From Folioceros fuciformis (taxonomy: Eukaryota; Anthocerotophyta; Anthocerotopsida; Anthocerotales): a DNA stretch of 26,954 nucleotides. Position 1 is the first letter of the stretch. Every line of letters begins with the position of its first letter. The DNA is taken from positions 1 to 26,954 of the forward strand of contig JBNGIO010004449.1 in assembly GCA_049999805.1 (NCBI GenBank), given 5' to 3'. Of the stretch, positions 1 through 9,244 are shown in pieces. The position numbers were made by a program, and so were the translations under genes. Below the pieces are notes generated by a model, which was given only the letters and a program-made list of their open reading frames with translations, had not been told where the DNA came from and did not search any database.

Positions 1-184
1 AGATTTTCTACGTTACACTCGACAAAATCGTCAACAGCCTTGTGAACAAGGTTTGTCATTTATGAAATCAACGAAATCACCAAAGGTGAATGACACGAAA
101 CAGACATAGGTAGAGGCACTGCAGCCAAGTCAGCCAAAACATTAAAATTGACACCACGCACGGTGAGAGCACAGGGAGGAATAC

Positions 185-381
185 CCCTTGTGATTCTGTA
201 CAAAATTCCTCATGGAAAGTCGACCGACCATAGATTGGCAAGATGCTTAAATGCTGTCGAATTCTGTCATAGGTAGCCCCTTCCACGCCTGTATAACTGC
301 GCCCTTCCAAAGGTTGGGCTCTCCTGTTTCTCGACGACATTCCCATGGATGGTACTGAATACTTTTTCTGTGCAGACATAT
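185..381 (-). other. Exon-like open segment on the minus strand, gene unknown
   Basis: The minus strand has a pyrimidine-rich acceptor (ctttcag) just before 381 and a GT dinucleotide at 184-183 that could be a donor. The open frame between them begins with an ATG 2 nt inside and encodes a basic stretch (SSRNRRAQPLEGRSYTG) followed by RIRQHLSILPIYGRSTFHEEF. It could be a 3' exon of the unrecognised split gene that begins at 2854, or the first exon of a separate gene. No family is recognised and the splice sites are by eye only. Confidence 0.3.
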
Positions 382-780
382 CTGAAAGAATAAGATCTGA
401 GATGCATAGTCTGCTTCTAGCTAGGTGCCAAGTAAAACGTGAACGGGAACAAAACCGCCATGATTCTGAGCCGCAGTAATAATGCCCAACGGTATGACAA
501 GTCCTCTTCTAAAACCAAGGTCAGATTGCTGTATGGAAAGTTAGTGAAAAAGCTTACGACTCCTGTAGATGCGACCAGATGTGTAGAGAGCAACCAAACA
601 AATCTGATCTGATATGTTCCTGAACTCATTTGTCATGATCATATCACGCTGCCACAACCAGGCCATGATACTTTACACTAGACTGACGTTGGTGAAGCCA
701 TCTGACCTATGAACAACAAGGGCATCTCTCAGAAACCACTCAATATTGCCTCCTCGTTCTTGTCTGGTGAAATTTCTCAC

Positions 781-893
781 TGTAGCTCCACAACTTCAAC
801 TGAACAACCTTCTATATGGTCAAAAACATGCATACCACCACCATGTATGATATGCTGGTAGATACGCCTGATCACGCCAACCGGCAAACCCCA
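781..893 (-). other. Exon-like open segment on the minus strand, gene unknown
   Basis: A candidate acceptor (tttagcag) precedes 893 and a good donor (GTGAGA) follows 781. The open frame between them reads WGLPVGVIRRIYQHI, then GGGMHVFDHIEGCSVEVVEL. The composition looks like real protein and the frame closes just after the donor, as expected for an exon. It may be a downstream exon of the split gene starting at 2854. I do not recognise the domain. Confidence 0.35.
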
Positions 894-928
894 CTGCTAA
901 ACTCGAATGCATATTATTCCCAAGATTA

Positions 929-1099
929 TCAAACTCCTACGTGGTAGTGTAAGCGTGTAAAGACTGCTTGCAGATGACACCTTTCATAAGAGGCTGTGGC
1001 AAAATGTCCTTTCCCAAGCTCAGCAACAGATAGAGGGAGACTCCTATAAAGCACAAGACACCCAAACTTAGCAACCTCTTCAGATGGACTCAGCCATTC
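929..1099 (-). other. Exon-like open segment on the minus strand, gene unknown
   Basis: Following a possible acceptor (ctacgtag), the minus strand from 1099 is open to a stop at 929-931. It encodes EWLSPSEEVAKFGCLVLYRS, then LPLSVAELGKGHFATASYER. It lies on the far side of the 1177-1276 assembly gap from the confirmed exons, so part of the same transcript could be hidden in the gap. Family not recognised. Confidence 0.35.
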
Positions 1100-1176
1100 C
1101 TACGTAGACCGATGCGCAACAAGAAGTGGCATCTCACAGAAAAAAATTAAAAAGAAAACAGTTAGGTCAAACAGCA

Positions 1177-1276
1177 NNNNNNNNNNNNNNNNNNNNNNNN
1201 NNNNNNNNNNNNNNNNNNNNNNNNNNNNNNNNNNNNNNNNNNNNNNNNNNNNNNNNNNNNNNNNNNNNNNNNNNNN
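1177..1276. other. Assembly gap (100 N)
   Basis: Exactly 100 Ns, a nominal gap size, so the true length is unknown. The gap sits inside or just beyond the third exon of the minus-strand gene starting at 2854 and may hide coding sequence. Confidence 0.99.
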
Positions 1277-1304
1277 CTTCACACCTGGCAATTGTCCCAT
1301 CAAA

Positions 1305-2854
1305 TCAAAAGGCAGTGGCTAGGACACAGCAGGCCAGTTTACCAGAGGATGTACATAAAAGGTCAGGAAGAGCATTGTGACCCATCTGCTTAGGAAGACG
1401 GCTGCCAGAGGCATTCACGACACCATCTGAATCAATGCTGAGACCAGATCCAGCATCTGAGCTGGTTGAGAGAGAGTCATGTCTCAGCAGAAAGCCTTCC
1501 TTCCTGCGAAGAAGACTGTATTGCAGCAGGAACTGCTTGACATACTCTGCATTTCCGACGGGAAACCTGATGTAGATCCAGAAAAATTGCATTCAGAATC
1601 CAGAAACATTCAGCGGCACAAGTGAGATAAGATTATTTCAGACTTGAAAGCTCAAAGGCAGTGGGGAACTGGAAAAGAAGAAGTAATGTAAGCCCCTTTC
1701 AGTAGACAGCTGGGGCAAAGTAGGTACCAGAAACGTTGCTCATATATCAGCAACAAGAGTTGTGAACATTGTAAGGAAACTTACTCCACCATCTGTTGTT
1801 CAAAGCTGGCAGGAAATCCATCATCGATGCAAAACCGAGTCTGCAAAACCGCATGATAGCTTTGACCATCACACCCATGAATCTCAAGTTTTGTATCTTG
1901 CACCCCTGTTTACATGTGAACAGTAAAAGGCCTTGTAAACACATGATCTCTCTGCTCCTTTGCGAGTGTGTCTAGATGCAAGGAAAATAACAGACTAGAA
2001 AATCATTATCAGCATGTAGCACTACACACGTCCGGCTTGAAAAGTGTAAGCAGCAGAGAACACAGGAACATAATAGAAATTATCCGCAAGCCCACAAGAC
2101 GTATCACGATGGCGGTCCTGGCATTGAGCCTTAACCACGCAACGTTGCGACGCCCTTCACCAAAATAGGTGGTGATGTGTCTCATAGTTCATGCTAGGAC
2201 TTCCACAACATTAAAAGGTTAAGCATCGCCAACCATTAGAATGTATAATGCGACGCAGAATTTGGCACGAGTCGCAATTGAGCTGGCTAGTGGAACTTGG
2301 ATCCCGGGGCAAACTCCTGTCGATTAAACTGCCTGCAATCCCCCACCAGAAGACACGCTCAAAACACTTTTGGCCTGCAATCAATGTTCCCTCGGCAGCA
2401 CGCGGAAAGACTCGCTACCTGTGGACGCACATGGGGAATTGGTCCTCAACGCTGGAGAGTAGTTCACAAGATTATCGTGACCACTGCCACCAAACAGGGC
2501 AAACGAATCTTTGGCAATGTCCGCATCAATCTCATCAAAGGCAATAAGTTCTCCATTAAGAGTGTCCTCAATGCAGGCGCCCCCTTCGTCCACTCCTTTA
2601 CTGTCAAACAACAATGAACTGAAATCGGGCTCTCCTCCCCCAACTTCAACCCTAGGGGCTCTCCGCGGTGGAAAGGAAGGCAGCGGCGTGAGCAGGTTGA
2701 ACGGGGGAGGAGGGACATTGAATCCCGTCAAGCTGAAGAACGGCTCCTCGGACACACACTCTTTCGGGGTTTTCAGGAAATCAGATATGTCAAAGCGAGG
2801 ACTGTTGAGGCTGTTGAGAACGAGGCTGTCGAAATTAGGGGAACCCCCGGACAT
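1305..2854 (-). CDS. Unrecognised split gene, at least three exons, 3' end unresolved
   Basis: Three exons on the minus strand join in phase: 2854-2419 (donor GTAGCG), 1905-1785 (acceptor aaacag, donor GTAAGT) and 1566 onward (acceptor catcag). Read to the first stop at 1305-1307 this gives 272 residues. A donor (GTAAAC) earlier in exon 3 or exons beyond the 100-N gap could extend it. The start has a good context (aagaaaATGTCC); an upstream in-frame start at 2914 is less convincing. The N-terminus is acidic, Ser/Pro/Phe-rich and probably disordered (NSPRFDISDFLKTP), resembling an activation-type region. Exons 2 and 3 encode a more ordered block (GCDGQSYHAVLQTRF, then FPVGNAEYVKQFLLQYSLL) and a Ser-rich tail. 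I do not recognise the family. The splice phases and composition say it is a real gene; function is unknown. Confidence 0.6.
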
Positions 2855-3644
2855 TTTCTTCTCTTCACACATGATGCAGACAAAGAGAGGCTGTTGCCGG
2901 ATCACACAAGACAATCAAACAGCGGCCAAGCATGAGCCATCCGGCCCTGGGGAATCACAGGGCAGACATGGAAGGGAGAATTGCTATGATTCCGGGGCCG
3001 GACTGCCATACGTTACATGCTCAGGCGTCGGTGCGTGAGAAATGGCACCACATTGCAAAGATACAGGAGAAACCGGACTTGGTAGAAATGAGTATCAGAG
3101 ATGTCGAGGGAGACATGGGGGCAGGGTTGAGCAAGATGGAAAGTCACGCACGCCAGAGTAGCAAGGGTAGCCAGCCTACCACAAGCAAGCAAATTGTGAC
3201 CAAAGCCGATGGCGTTCAAGAGGCCCTCCACGGGCTCCTGATGCTCCGCACTCAAACAAAGCCTCTCAAATCTCAGCTCATTTAGGTGTAGCCTACCGTC
3301 TGAATTGGCTCCTTTGGCAAACAACTACCCTGCATTCCCGAGCCCCAAAAATAACCTAAGTAAAAAACCCCGGAAAAACCTGCACAAGGCAACCGCTGGT
3401 GAAATGGCGATGGTGTCCTCGTCAAGTCAGAAGCCTATGATCTGATGGTACAGTCTCGGCCAGGGAGTGAAGACACTGCAAGATAGTGCATCCAAGCACA
3501 GGCTGCACAGCATGAAACACAAGCACAGCAGTACAGCACCGCCGTTGCACTCAAAGCTCGCACTATTGAGACAATCTGAGTGCAAGAGAGGTGCTGCAAT
3601 GCATGCAAAGGCCTTGTCTAAAGCTCGTCCCTCCCTTGCCGCAA
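2855..3644. other. Intergenic region, no gene recognised
   Basis: This lies between two tandem minus-strand genes, so it should hold the 3' untranslated region of the zinc-knuckle gene and the promoter and leader of the split gene starting at 2854. Overlapping open frames of about 100-117 codons exist on both strands (for example 2932-3285 +) but none shows a recognisable motif or consistent exon structure. Confidence 0.5.
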
Positions 3645-4202
3645 TCAATCTCTCTTCCTCCGCTTCTTCTTCTTCCTCTTCGTCTCCGCAGGTTCTTCCT
3701 CCTCGTCTTCCTCTTCCGCGTCCTCATCTCTCCTTCGTTCTGCAGTCTTCGGTTGAAGGTCCTCCGGCAAATCATCATCCAATACTGGCCTGAGCTTGGG
3801 ATTCTTGAGCTGCTGCGTCCTGGAGGGGCGGGACATGTACACCCTCTCATTCTTACACTCGTAAGTCCAGTGGCCGGGTTGGCAGCACTTCTGACACACC
3901 ATCCTGTGCTGTCCCCCGCCATCCCCTGCCTTCACAGACTTAAGATCCTTCCGCACCCCGAGCTTCACGGCCTTCTCCGTGCTCATGAGATACATCTGCC
4001 GCTTGGCTTCCTTCCGCTCCTGCCATCGGCTGGGGCCTTCCTCCTTCTGCCCATACGCGTTCACATTCCGAGCTGCCGCAGCAGCGGCCCGCTCCGCTTG
4101 CGCCCTGCTCAGGCCCTTGGCCGCGCTCAGAGCTGCTGCCTTGATCCTGTCCGCAGCCGCAGCCGCAGCATCCGCATTCTCCTTCTTTGTCGCCATCGCC
4201 AA
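3645..4202 (-). CDS. ZCCHC10-like CCHC zinc-knuckle protein
   Basis: An intact 185-residue single-exon frame. The centre carries one CCHC zinc knuckle, CQKCCQPGHWTYEC (C103, C106, H111, C116), directly followed by RVYMSRPSRTQQLK. This is the same order as in animal ZCCHC10 (a knuckle of the GHWTYEC type, then a HRPSRT-like motif), so the family call is strong. Upstream is an Ala-rich helical stretch (about residues 10-45), then a basic linker. The C-terminus is acidic (DEDAEEEDEEEEP) and then strongly basic (KRKKKKRRKRD), a likely nuclear localisation signal. Such single-knuckle proteins are thought to bind RNA or associate with nuclear RNA processing, but the plant homologue's role is not established. 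The gene is head-to-head with the WD40 gene; the two starts are 180 bp apart. A second ATG two codons in (MATKKE) could also be used. Confidence 0.88.
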   Translation of the reverse strand: MAMATKKENADAAAAAADRIKAAALSAAKGLSRAQAERAAAAAARNVNAYGQKEEGPSRWQERKEAKRQMYLMSTEKAVKLGVRKDLKSVKAGDGGGQHRMVCQKCCQPGHWTYECKNERVYMSRPSRTQQLKNPKLRPVLDDDLPEDLQPKTAERRRDEDAEEEDEEEEPAETKRKKKKRRKRD

Positions 4203-4382
4203 TGCTTTCCCGCGACTACTGTAGATCGAATAACGAGCAATTCCGGAGCGGACTCGTTCGGGCAGAATCGTCTGTGGAATTTTAGGGTTTCAGCGAATCG
4301 GAGTTTATAAATAGGAGCAACGATTCCACAATCGAGAACACGTTGTGAAGAATGCATTGAGTATGCCCGGGTGCAGAGCGAC
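4203..4382. promoter_or_regulatory. Short bidirectional promoter region with telo-box and TATA box
   Basis: 180 bp separate the start codons of the zinc-knuckle gene (-) and the WD40 gene (+). TTTAGGGTTT at 4281-4290 is the reverse complement of the plant telo-box AAACCCTAAA, common in promoters of growth- and translation-related genes. A TATA-type element (TATAAATA) lies at 4306-4313 in plus orientation. Shared control of the two genes is inferred from spacing only. Confidence 0.55.
4306..4313 (+). promoter_or_regulatory. TATA box of the LWD/TTG1-type gene
   Basis: TATAAATA, 70 bp upstream of the start codon at 4383. Usual spacing would place transcription start around 4336-4345, leaving a leader of roughly 40 nt that contains two upstream ATGs. 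Confidence 0.55.
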
Positions 4383-4467
4383 ATGGCTCAGGACCACAAT
4401 GACGTGTTTGCGCGGGAGGAACCGCAGAAGCGGTCCGAGATCTACACCTACGATGCCCCCTGGCTGA
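4352..4467 (+). other. Upstream ORFs in the WD40 leader (one minimal, one overlapping)
   Basis: ATG CAT TGA at 4352-4360 is a two-codon uORF. A second ATG at 4363 opens a 34-codon frame that runs out of frame across the main start at 4383 and ends at 4465-4467. Both lie downstream of the TATA box at 4306. If transcription starts where predicted, ribosomes meet both before the main start, which would normally lower translation. Confidence 0.4.
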
Positions 4468-5414
4468 TCTATGGCATGAACTGGAGCGTGCGCAAGGACA
4501 AGAAATTTCGGCTCGCTATCGGCAGTTTCCTCGAGGAAATCAACAACAAGGTGGAAATCGTGCAACTGGATGATGAGACTGGGGATTTCAAAGCGGACCC
4601 TAAGCTGTCTTTCGACCATCCTTACCCAACGACGAAGATCATGTTCATCCCGGACAAGGAGTGTCAGAAGCCTGACCTGTTGGCCACCACGGGGGATTAT
4701 CTGCGGATTTGGCAAGTGCACGACGAGCAAGTAGAGCCTAAGAGCCTGCTGAACAACAACAAGCACAGCGAGTTCTGTGCCCCTCTCACCTCCTTTGACT
4801 GGAATGAGGCGGAACCGAAGCGGGTGGGTACCTCCAGCATAGATACCACTTGTACTATTTGGGACATTGAGAAGGAGGTGGTGGACACTCAGCTCATCGC
4901 TCACGACAAGGAGGTTTATGACATTGCATGGGGAGGAGCCGGAGTGTTTGCTTCCGTGTCTGCAGACGGTTCGGTGCGGGTTTTCGATTTGCGGGACAAG
5001 GAGCACTCCACCATCATCTACGAGAGTCCTCAGCCTGATACCCCGCTCTTGAGGCTCGGGTGGAACAAGCAGGATCCCCGCTACATGGCTACAATTCTTA
5101 TGGACAACTCGAAGGTTGTGGTTTTGGATATCAGGTATCCGACTTTGCCTGTGGCTGAGCTTAAACGGCATCAGGCATGCGTGAACGCGGTGGCCTGGGC
5201 TCCTCACAGCTCCTGCCACATATGCACTGCAGGAGATGACTCCCAGGCTCTCATTTGGGACCTGTCCACCATGAGCCAGCCGGTGGACGGGGGCTTGGAC
5301 CCCATTCTAGCCTACACTGCCGGAGCCGAGATTTACCAGCTGCAGTGGTCCTCTACTCAGCCGGACTGGGTTGCTATAGCTTTCTCCAAGAAGCTGCAGA
5401 TCTTACGGGTGTGA
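4383..5414 (+). CDS. LWD/TTG1-type WD40-repeat regulator, intronless
   Basis: A 343-residue single-exon protein matching plant LIGHT-REGULATED WD (LWD1/2) and TTG1/AN11 proteins along its whole length. Family-diagnostic stretches are [12 protein letters not shown] near the N-terminus, [20 protein letters not shown], then [39 protein letters not shown], and a C-terminus ending in LQILRV. The N-terminal block ([19 protein letters not shown]) is closer to LWD than to TTG1. LWD proteins act in the nucleus as co-activators in the circadian clock (with TCPs and PRR genes); TTG1 scaffolds MYB-bHLH complexes. Which role applies in a non-seed plant cannot be told from sequence. The true ATG is at 4383 (ATGGCTCAG); the frame continues 12 nt upstream only as far as a GTG. 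Length equals the family norm (about 340). Confidence 0.93.
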   Translation: MAQDHNDVFAREEPQKRSEIYTYDAPWLIYGMNWSVRKDKKFRLAIGSFLEEINNKVEIVQLDDETGDFKADPKLSFDHPYPTTKIMFIPDKECQKPDLLATTGDYLRIWQVHDEQVEPKSLLNNNKHSEFCAPLTSFDWNEAEPKRVGTSSIDTTCTIWDIEKEVVDTQLIAHDKEVYDIAWGGAGVFASVSADGSVRVFDLRDKEHSTIIYESPQPDTPLLRLGWNKQDPRYMATILMDNSKVVVLDIRYPTLPVAELKRHQACVNAVAWAPHSSCHICTAGDDSQALIWDLSTMSQPVDGGLDPILAYTAGAEIYQLQWSSTQPDWVAIAFSKKLQILRV

Positions 5415-6279
5415 ACGCCGCCTCCAGATTTAGGACTAACGCACACTTTGATATGGCTGTTCTCAGAGGGTTTGCGAGGACGTCGGCTGTTATCTCTCGG
5501 CAACACTGGGTGTAGGCCAGTATTCATTTGAAACAGTAGGACGATCCTCCTGCCCGGCAGCGTGGGACCGTCACGGTCTTCCTGGTAGCTATCCTCTTGG
5601 GTCGACGCATATGGTTGCCATGTCAGTTATTCTACCCATGTGAACCTTCGGTGGGAGGTTCCATGGTCCGTTTGACGTTCCCACGGAGTTGCCTTTGTCA
5701 TCCCTGTGGAGGGATGATCCTTGTTGCCCTTCTCTCAATTGAGCACAGCAGATGTGCTGGTGGTGTCAAGGCTGACGGGTGGAAGCGCTGGTGGTCTGGG
5801 AGCAACTTCCGCAGAGGATGACAAAGACTTCGTCTGTCTGTCCTGCCAGAAGGATGAAAGGATGCCAGTCGACCCATTCAATTCGCCAGTTGGCAAACGT
5901 TTGATCGCCTTGACCTATTGAAACACGTTTTCCTGCATTTAGATGAGCTGTAGTTGACGACTTCTTGCCTAATGCTGTGCCTGCCCCCATGTAGCCTGTC
6001 CTTCGGTGCTTGTCACATTGTCTGTAAACACGCCTACGACCGTTGGACCTGACACCTCGAGTTGGTCGTCGGCCGTGGCTTTGACGCAGGGCAGCCGGAA
6101 GTGGTGTATCCCACGGCTCACACTGTCGCAACCTTGCCCAGGGCCCAGGGCTCGCCATTGTCAGGACTGGGCCCTGGGCATGGAAAGGAAAGACATCAGC
6201 CCTGGCCTAGGCAGAACAAGGGCGAGCCTGTCCTCAAGCCTCGAGGACATAAACTGCCTATTTGATTTTGTTGAATAGG
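5415..6279. other. Intergenic region between WD40 gene and PPR-1
   Basis: About 860 bp with no recognised gene. It holds the WD40 3' flank, a perfect GC-rich inverted repeat (6135-6180) and the distal promoter of PPR-1. Short open frames on both strands lack motifs. Confidence 0.5.
6135..6180. repeat. Perfect 14-bp inverted repeat (GC-rich hairpin)
   Basis: TGCCCAGGGCCCAG at 6135-6148 is exactly complementary in reverse to CTGGGCCCTGGGCA at 6167-6180, with an 18-nt loop. Each arm itself contains the self-complementary GGGCCC. It lies 100 bp upstream of the PPR-1 TATA box, so it is probably outside that transcript. A protein-binding palindrome or mobile-element remnant are both possible. Confidence 0.8.
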
Positions 6280-6287
6280 TATAAATA
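6280..6287 (+). promoter_or_regulatory. Candidate TATA box of PPR-1
   Basis: TATAAATA lies 159 bp upstream of the first convincing ATG (6439). The leader that would follow contains ATG-TGA (6347-6352), a 17-codon uORF (6372-6425) and an uORF overlapping the start (6426-6482). Confidence 0.45.
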
Positions 6288-6438
6288 CATACATTAACTT
6301 AAAACACTTTCACTTCCTTCTCTTGGAATCCGTGAACTTGAATCCGATGTGAAGTTACTTAAATAACAATAATGAAAGCCGACCAACCGTTTGACCGCAG
6401 AGTCACAGAGCCCATCGTGGATTGAATGCTGTTACAAA

Positions 6439-8742
6439 ATGTTGGTGGCGCAGGAGGTCTTGCGGCAGCAACTCTCCTCTAGTGCTACACAGTACTACTT
6501 CTTCAAGGCAAGCAAAAGAACTGCCCACCATTACGACTTCAGGTACAGGACCCCCAACGAGGTGCAATGGCTGAGCAAAAACGGTGGTGGTTCCATGTGG
6601 AAGGCAAGGAGTGCAGGCTATTTGGTGGCTGAAACTTTGAGCCCAGGTTGTGAGGATGCGGGGTTGAAGGAAGCTGTTGAAGCTCTAGATCTCCTTGTGC
6701 AGCGAGGTTCTGACGTTGACACCTCTCTGTTTTATGGTGTTTTGAAACGATGCAGGAAGGACTTGCTGCTTTGCAGGCGGATCCATGCCATTGCTGCAAG
6801 AACTGGGCACGAGTTAGACCCGTTCTTAGCTAACCACATCATTGCCATGTATGCTTCTCACAAGAGGTTGGAGGAAGCAAGGCAAGTCTTTACTAAGGTT
6901 GCCAAGCCAAATGCCTATATGTGGGCTTCCATCAGTTTGGCGTATGCGCAGCACGGGCAGCCCACCGAGGCTATAGATCTGTACCGACAGATGAGGAAAT
7001 CGGCAGTGAAGGCAGACAGCCACGTGTTTGTGGCCGTCCTCAAGGCTTGCTCCAGTGCGGAGGATCTGGTGTGCGGGAAGGAGGTGCATGCGGAAGTTCT
7101 GGCCAGTGGCATGAAGGCTAACATGTTTGTCGGCAGCAGCCTGGTGAACATGTATGCGAAGTGCGGGCGGTTGCAGGATGCTCGCAGAGTTTTCGATAGT
7201 TTGGTCGACAAGGATGTGGTGACGTGGACGACCATGGTCTCTGGTTATGCGCAGAATGGGTTCGTTGGAGAAGCTCTGGCACTGTATGACGGAATGCAAC
7301 AGGAAGGGCTGTCGTCAGCTGATCCCGTTATGTATGTGTGCCTCGTGAATGCATGTGCGACATTCCGAGATCTGCAAAAAGGGAAGGAGCTTCATGCAGT
7401 GATTCGTGCGAGTGGTCTGGAAAGTGATGTGTCTGTTGGGAATTGCCTTGTTGATATGTATTCAAAGTGTGGGAGCTTGGAAGAGGCTCGCGCAGTGTTC
7501 GACAGATTGTCCAACAGAGATGTTGTCACCTGGAATGCCATGATTGCAGGATACTCGCAGCATGGACAGGGTGCCGAGGCACTGGCTTTGCACAGGAAGA
7601 TGGATGACGAATGTGGAGGTCCGGCTGATGAAGTTACGTTTGTTTGCCTTCTTCAGGCATGTGCTGATGTTGGAGCGCTGCATCAGGGAAGAGAGCTTCA
7701 TGGACAGACTCGTGAACGAGGCCTAGATTCGAGGGTGTATGTCGGTAGTAGCTTGGTTGACATGTATGCAAAGTGTGGGAGCATGGAGGAGGCTCGTCGA
7801 GTGTTTGACAACTTGTCCACCAAAGATGTCGTGACATGGAATGCGTTGCTCAATGGCTATTCCGAAAACGGCGAAGCTCATAAGGCTATGCAGTGTTTCG
7901 AATACATGTATCAGGAAGGTTTTGTTCCTAACGAAGCTACCTTTACTTGCCTTCTGGCCGCATGCAGTCACTTAGGCCTGGTCCAGGAAGGGCAGCGGTG
8001 TTTTAGAATCATGCTGGAGGAGCATGGTATTGAGCCCAGTGAGAGTCACTATAACTGCATGGTTGATCTTCTTGGGCGGGCAGGGCACCTCGCAGAAGCA
8101 GAGGTTATCTTGCGTACTATGGTTTGTGAGAAGAATGTGGTGGGGTGGACTTCACTTTTAAGTGCCTGCAAAAGCCACAATGATTTCGAGCGGGGCAAGC
8201 GCTGCTTCGACCATCTTGTGGAATTGGAACCTGAAAGCGCATCTGCGTATGTCCTCTTAGGTAATATCTATGCAAATGCTAGCAAGTGGAATGATGTGGA
8301 CCGAATAGAGAGCCTGAGGAAGTCTGCACAGGCGTGGAAGAAGCCTGCAAAGGTGTCCATTGAAGTGGGACGCAAGGTGCACGAGTTCACAGTGGGAGAG
8401 GACAGATGTGACGTTGCATCAAAGCTGGAGAGTGTGAACCGGAGGTTGAAAGAGGAAGGTGGGCATGTAGCACAAACAGCGTTGGTGCTGAGGGCAGTAT
8501 CTGAGCAGGAGAAGGAAGATGCTTTGTGTGGACATGCAGAAAAACTTGCCTTGGCATTCGGTCTGCTGAATACGCCCGATGGCACACCTTTGCTGGTTAC
8601 AAAAAATCTTCGCATGTGCAATGACTGCCACAGCAGCACCAAGATCATGTCACGTCTTGAACGGCGAGAGATAATAGTGAGAGATGCCCATCGAGTGCAT
8701 CGTTTCCGGGATGGGTCATGTTCATGTATGGACAGGCATTAA
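6439..8742 (+). CDS. PLS-class PPR protein with DYW:KP-type deaminase domain (PPR-1)
   Basis: A 767-residue organelle RNA-editing factor. Residues 1-70 are basic and Ser-rich, suiting a mitochondrial or plastid presequence. PLS-type PPR triplets fill about residues 85-560 (repeated MYAKCG and DVVTWNAM signatures), followed by E1/E2. The usual PG box is replaced by WKKPAKVSIEV (KP at 635-636). The DYW domain keeps the deaminase zinc ligands and catalytic Glu in HAE (699-701) and CNDCH (C727, C730), plus the terminal CSC, but ends in Asp-Arg-His instead of Asp-Tyr-Trp. The KP box and DRH terminus are, from memory, marks of the DYW:KP subclass linked to U-to-C editing in hornworts, ferns and some lycophytes. 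The frame upstream reaches only a TTG at 6391, so ATG 6439 is the first usable start. A short upstream exon is possible, since gaccgcag followed by AGTC at 6401 would serve as an acceptor. Confidence 0.9.
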   Translation: MLVAQEVLRQQLSSSATQYYFFKASKRTAHHYDFRYRTPNEVQWLSKNGGGSMWKARSAGYLVAETLSPGCEDAGLKEAVEALDLLVQRGSDVDTSLFYGVLKRCRKDLLLCRRIHAIAARTGHELDPFLANHIIAMYASHKRLEEARQVFTKVAKPNAYMWASISLAYAQHGQPTEAIDLYRQMRKSAVKADSHVFVAVLKACSSAEDLVCGKEVHAEVLASGMKANMFVGSSLVNMYAKCGRLQDARRVFDSLVDKDVVTWTTMVSGYAQNGFVGEALALYDGMQQEGLSSADPVMYVCLVNACATFRDLQKGKELHAVIRASGLESDVSVGNCLVDMYSKCGSLEEARAVFDRLSNRDVVTWNAMIAGYSQHGQGAEALALHRKMDDECGGPADEVTFVCLLQACADVGALHQGRELHGQTRERGLDSRVYVGSSLVDMYAKCGSMEEARRVFDNLSTKDVVTWNALLNGYSENGEAHKAMQCFEYMYQEGFVPNEATFTCLLAACSHLGLVQEGQRCFRIMLEEHGIEPSESHYNCMVDLLGRAGHLAEAEVILRTMVCEKNVVGWTSLLSACKSHNDFERGKRCFDHLVELEPESASAYVLLGNIYANASKWNDVDRIESLRKSAQAWKKPAKVSIEVGRKVHEFTVGEDRCDVASKLESVNRRLKEEGGHVAQTALVLRAVSEQEKEDALCGHAEKLALAFGLLNTPDGTPLLVTKNLRMCNDCHSSTKIMSRLERREIIVRDAHRVHRFRDGSCSCMDRH

Positions 8743-9244
8743 CAGCAAGCTGTGCGTCCATCCTTTCCAGGACTCTGCCCCCATAAGGAGATAGCAAGAT
8801 GGCCCAATTCATCTTTCCTCGAGCTTTTGTCAAATTGTAAAGCAAGTTACCGAGTTATATCTTGCCCTGCAAAGGTGTCATGTCCGTAAGGCCATGTGAG
8901 CCTTACCTTACCTGGCCCTCATATCCGACTGTATGGTCTGATGCGAAGGTCAGGCGTCCCTGACATCGCATATGACCTTGTTTGATTGGCAAGGGTTTTC
9001 GGTACAGGGCTGGAGCTATGGTTGGTCACCCCGCATATCAGCAATCATCGCCAGATTCAGAGGAGTTGGATCCACACCACACATAGGCCAATCCACTGCG
9101 GAGGTAGGTTCTCGCCATTCCTTCATTCCTCTGTCCCCTGTTCTTTCTTCAGGCATTTTAATAGGCTAGATTTTAGCAACTCCAAATCTCACGAACTTTT
9201 GACATGGTTCTTTCCAGTGGCTCACTGGCTCTTGATTATTTCCG
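8743..9244. other. Intergenic, between convergent PPR-1 and PPR-2
   Basis: About 500 bp of 3' flanks for two convergent genes. No gene, RNA or repeat recognised. Confidence 0.5.

Noticed and set aside
711-1141. Two similar short stretches (around 711-734 and 1115-1141) suggesting a duplicated exon
   Set aside because: The similarity is short with several gaps, the reading frames do not agree, and the gap next to it prevents a firm comparison.
2932-3285. 117-codon plus-strand frame starting at an ATG
   Set aside because: No recognisable motif, an equally long frame on the opposite strand, and it occupies the expected leader of the minus-strand split gene.
3591-4310. 239-codon plus-strand frame opposite the zinc-knuckle gene
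   Set aside because: It is an antisense shadow created by the Ala- and Glu/Lys-rich codons of the minus-strand protein, which has a clear CCHC motif.
4305-5219. 304-codon minus-strand open frame
   Set aside because: It lies antisense to the highly conserved WD40 coding sequence and has no motif of its own.
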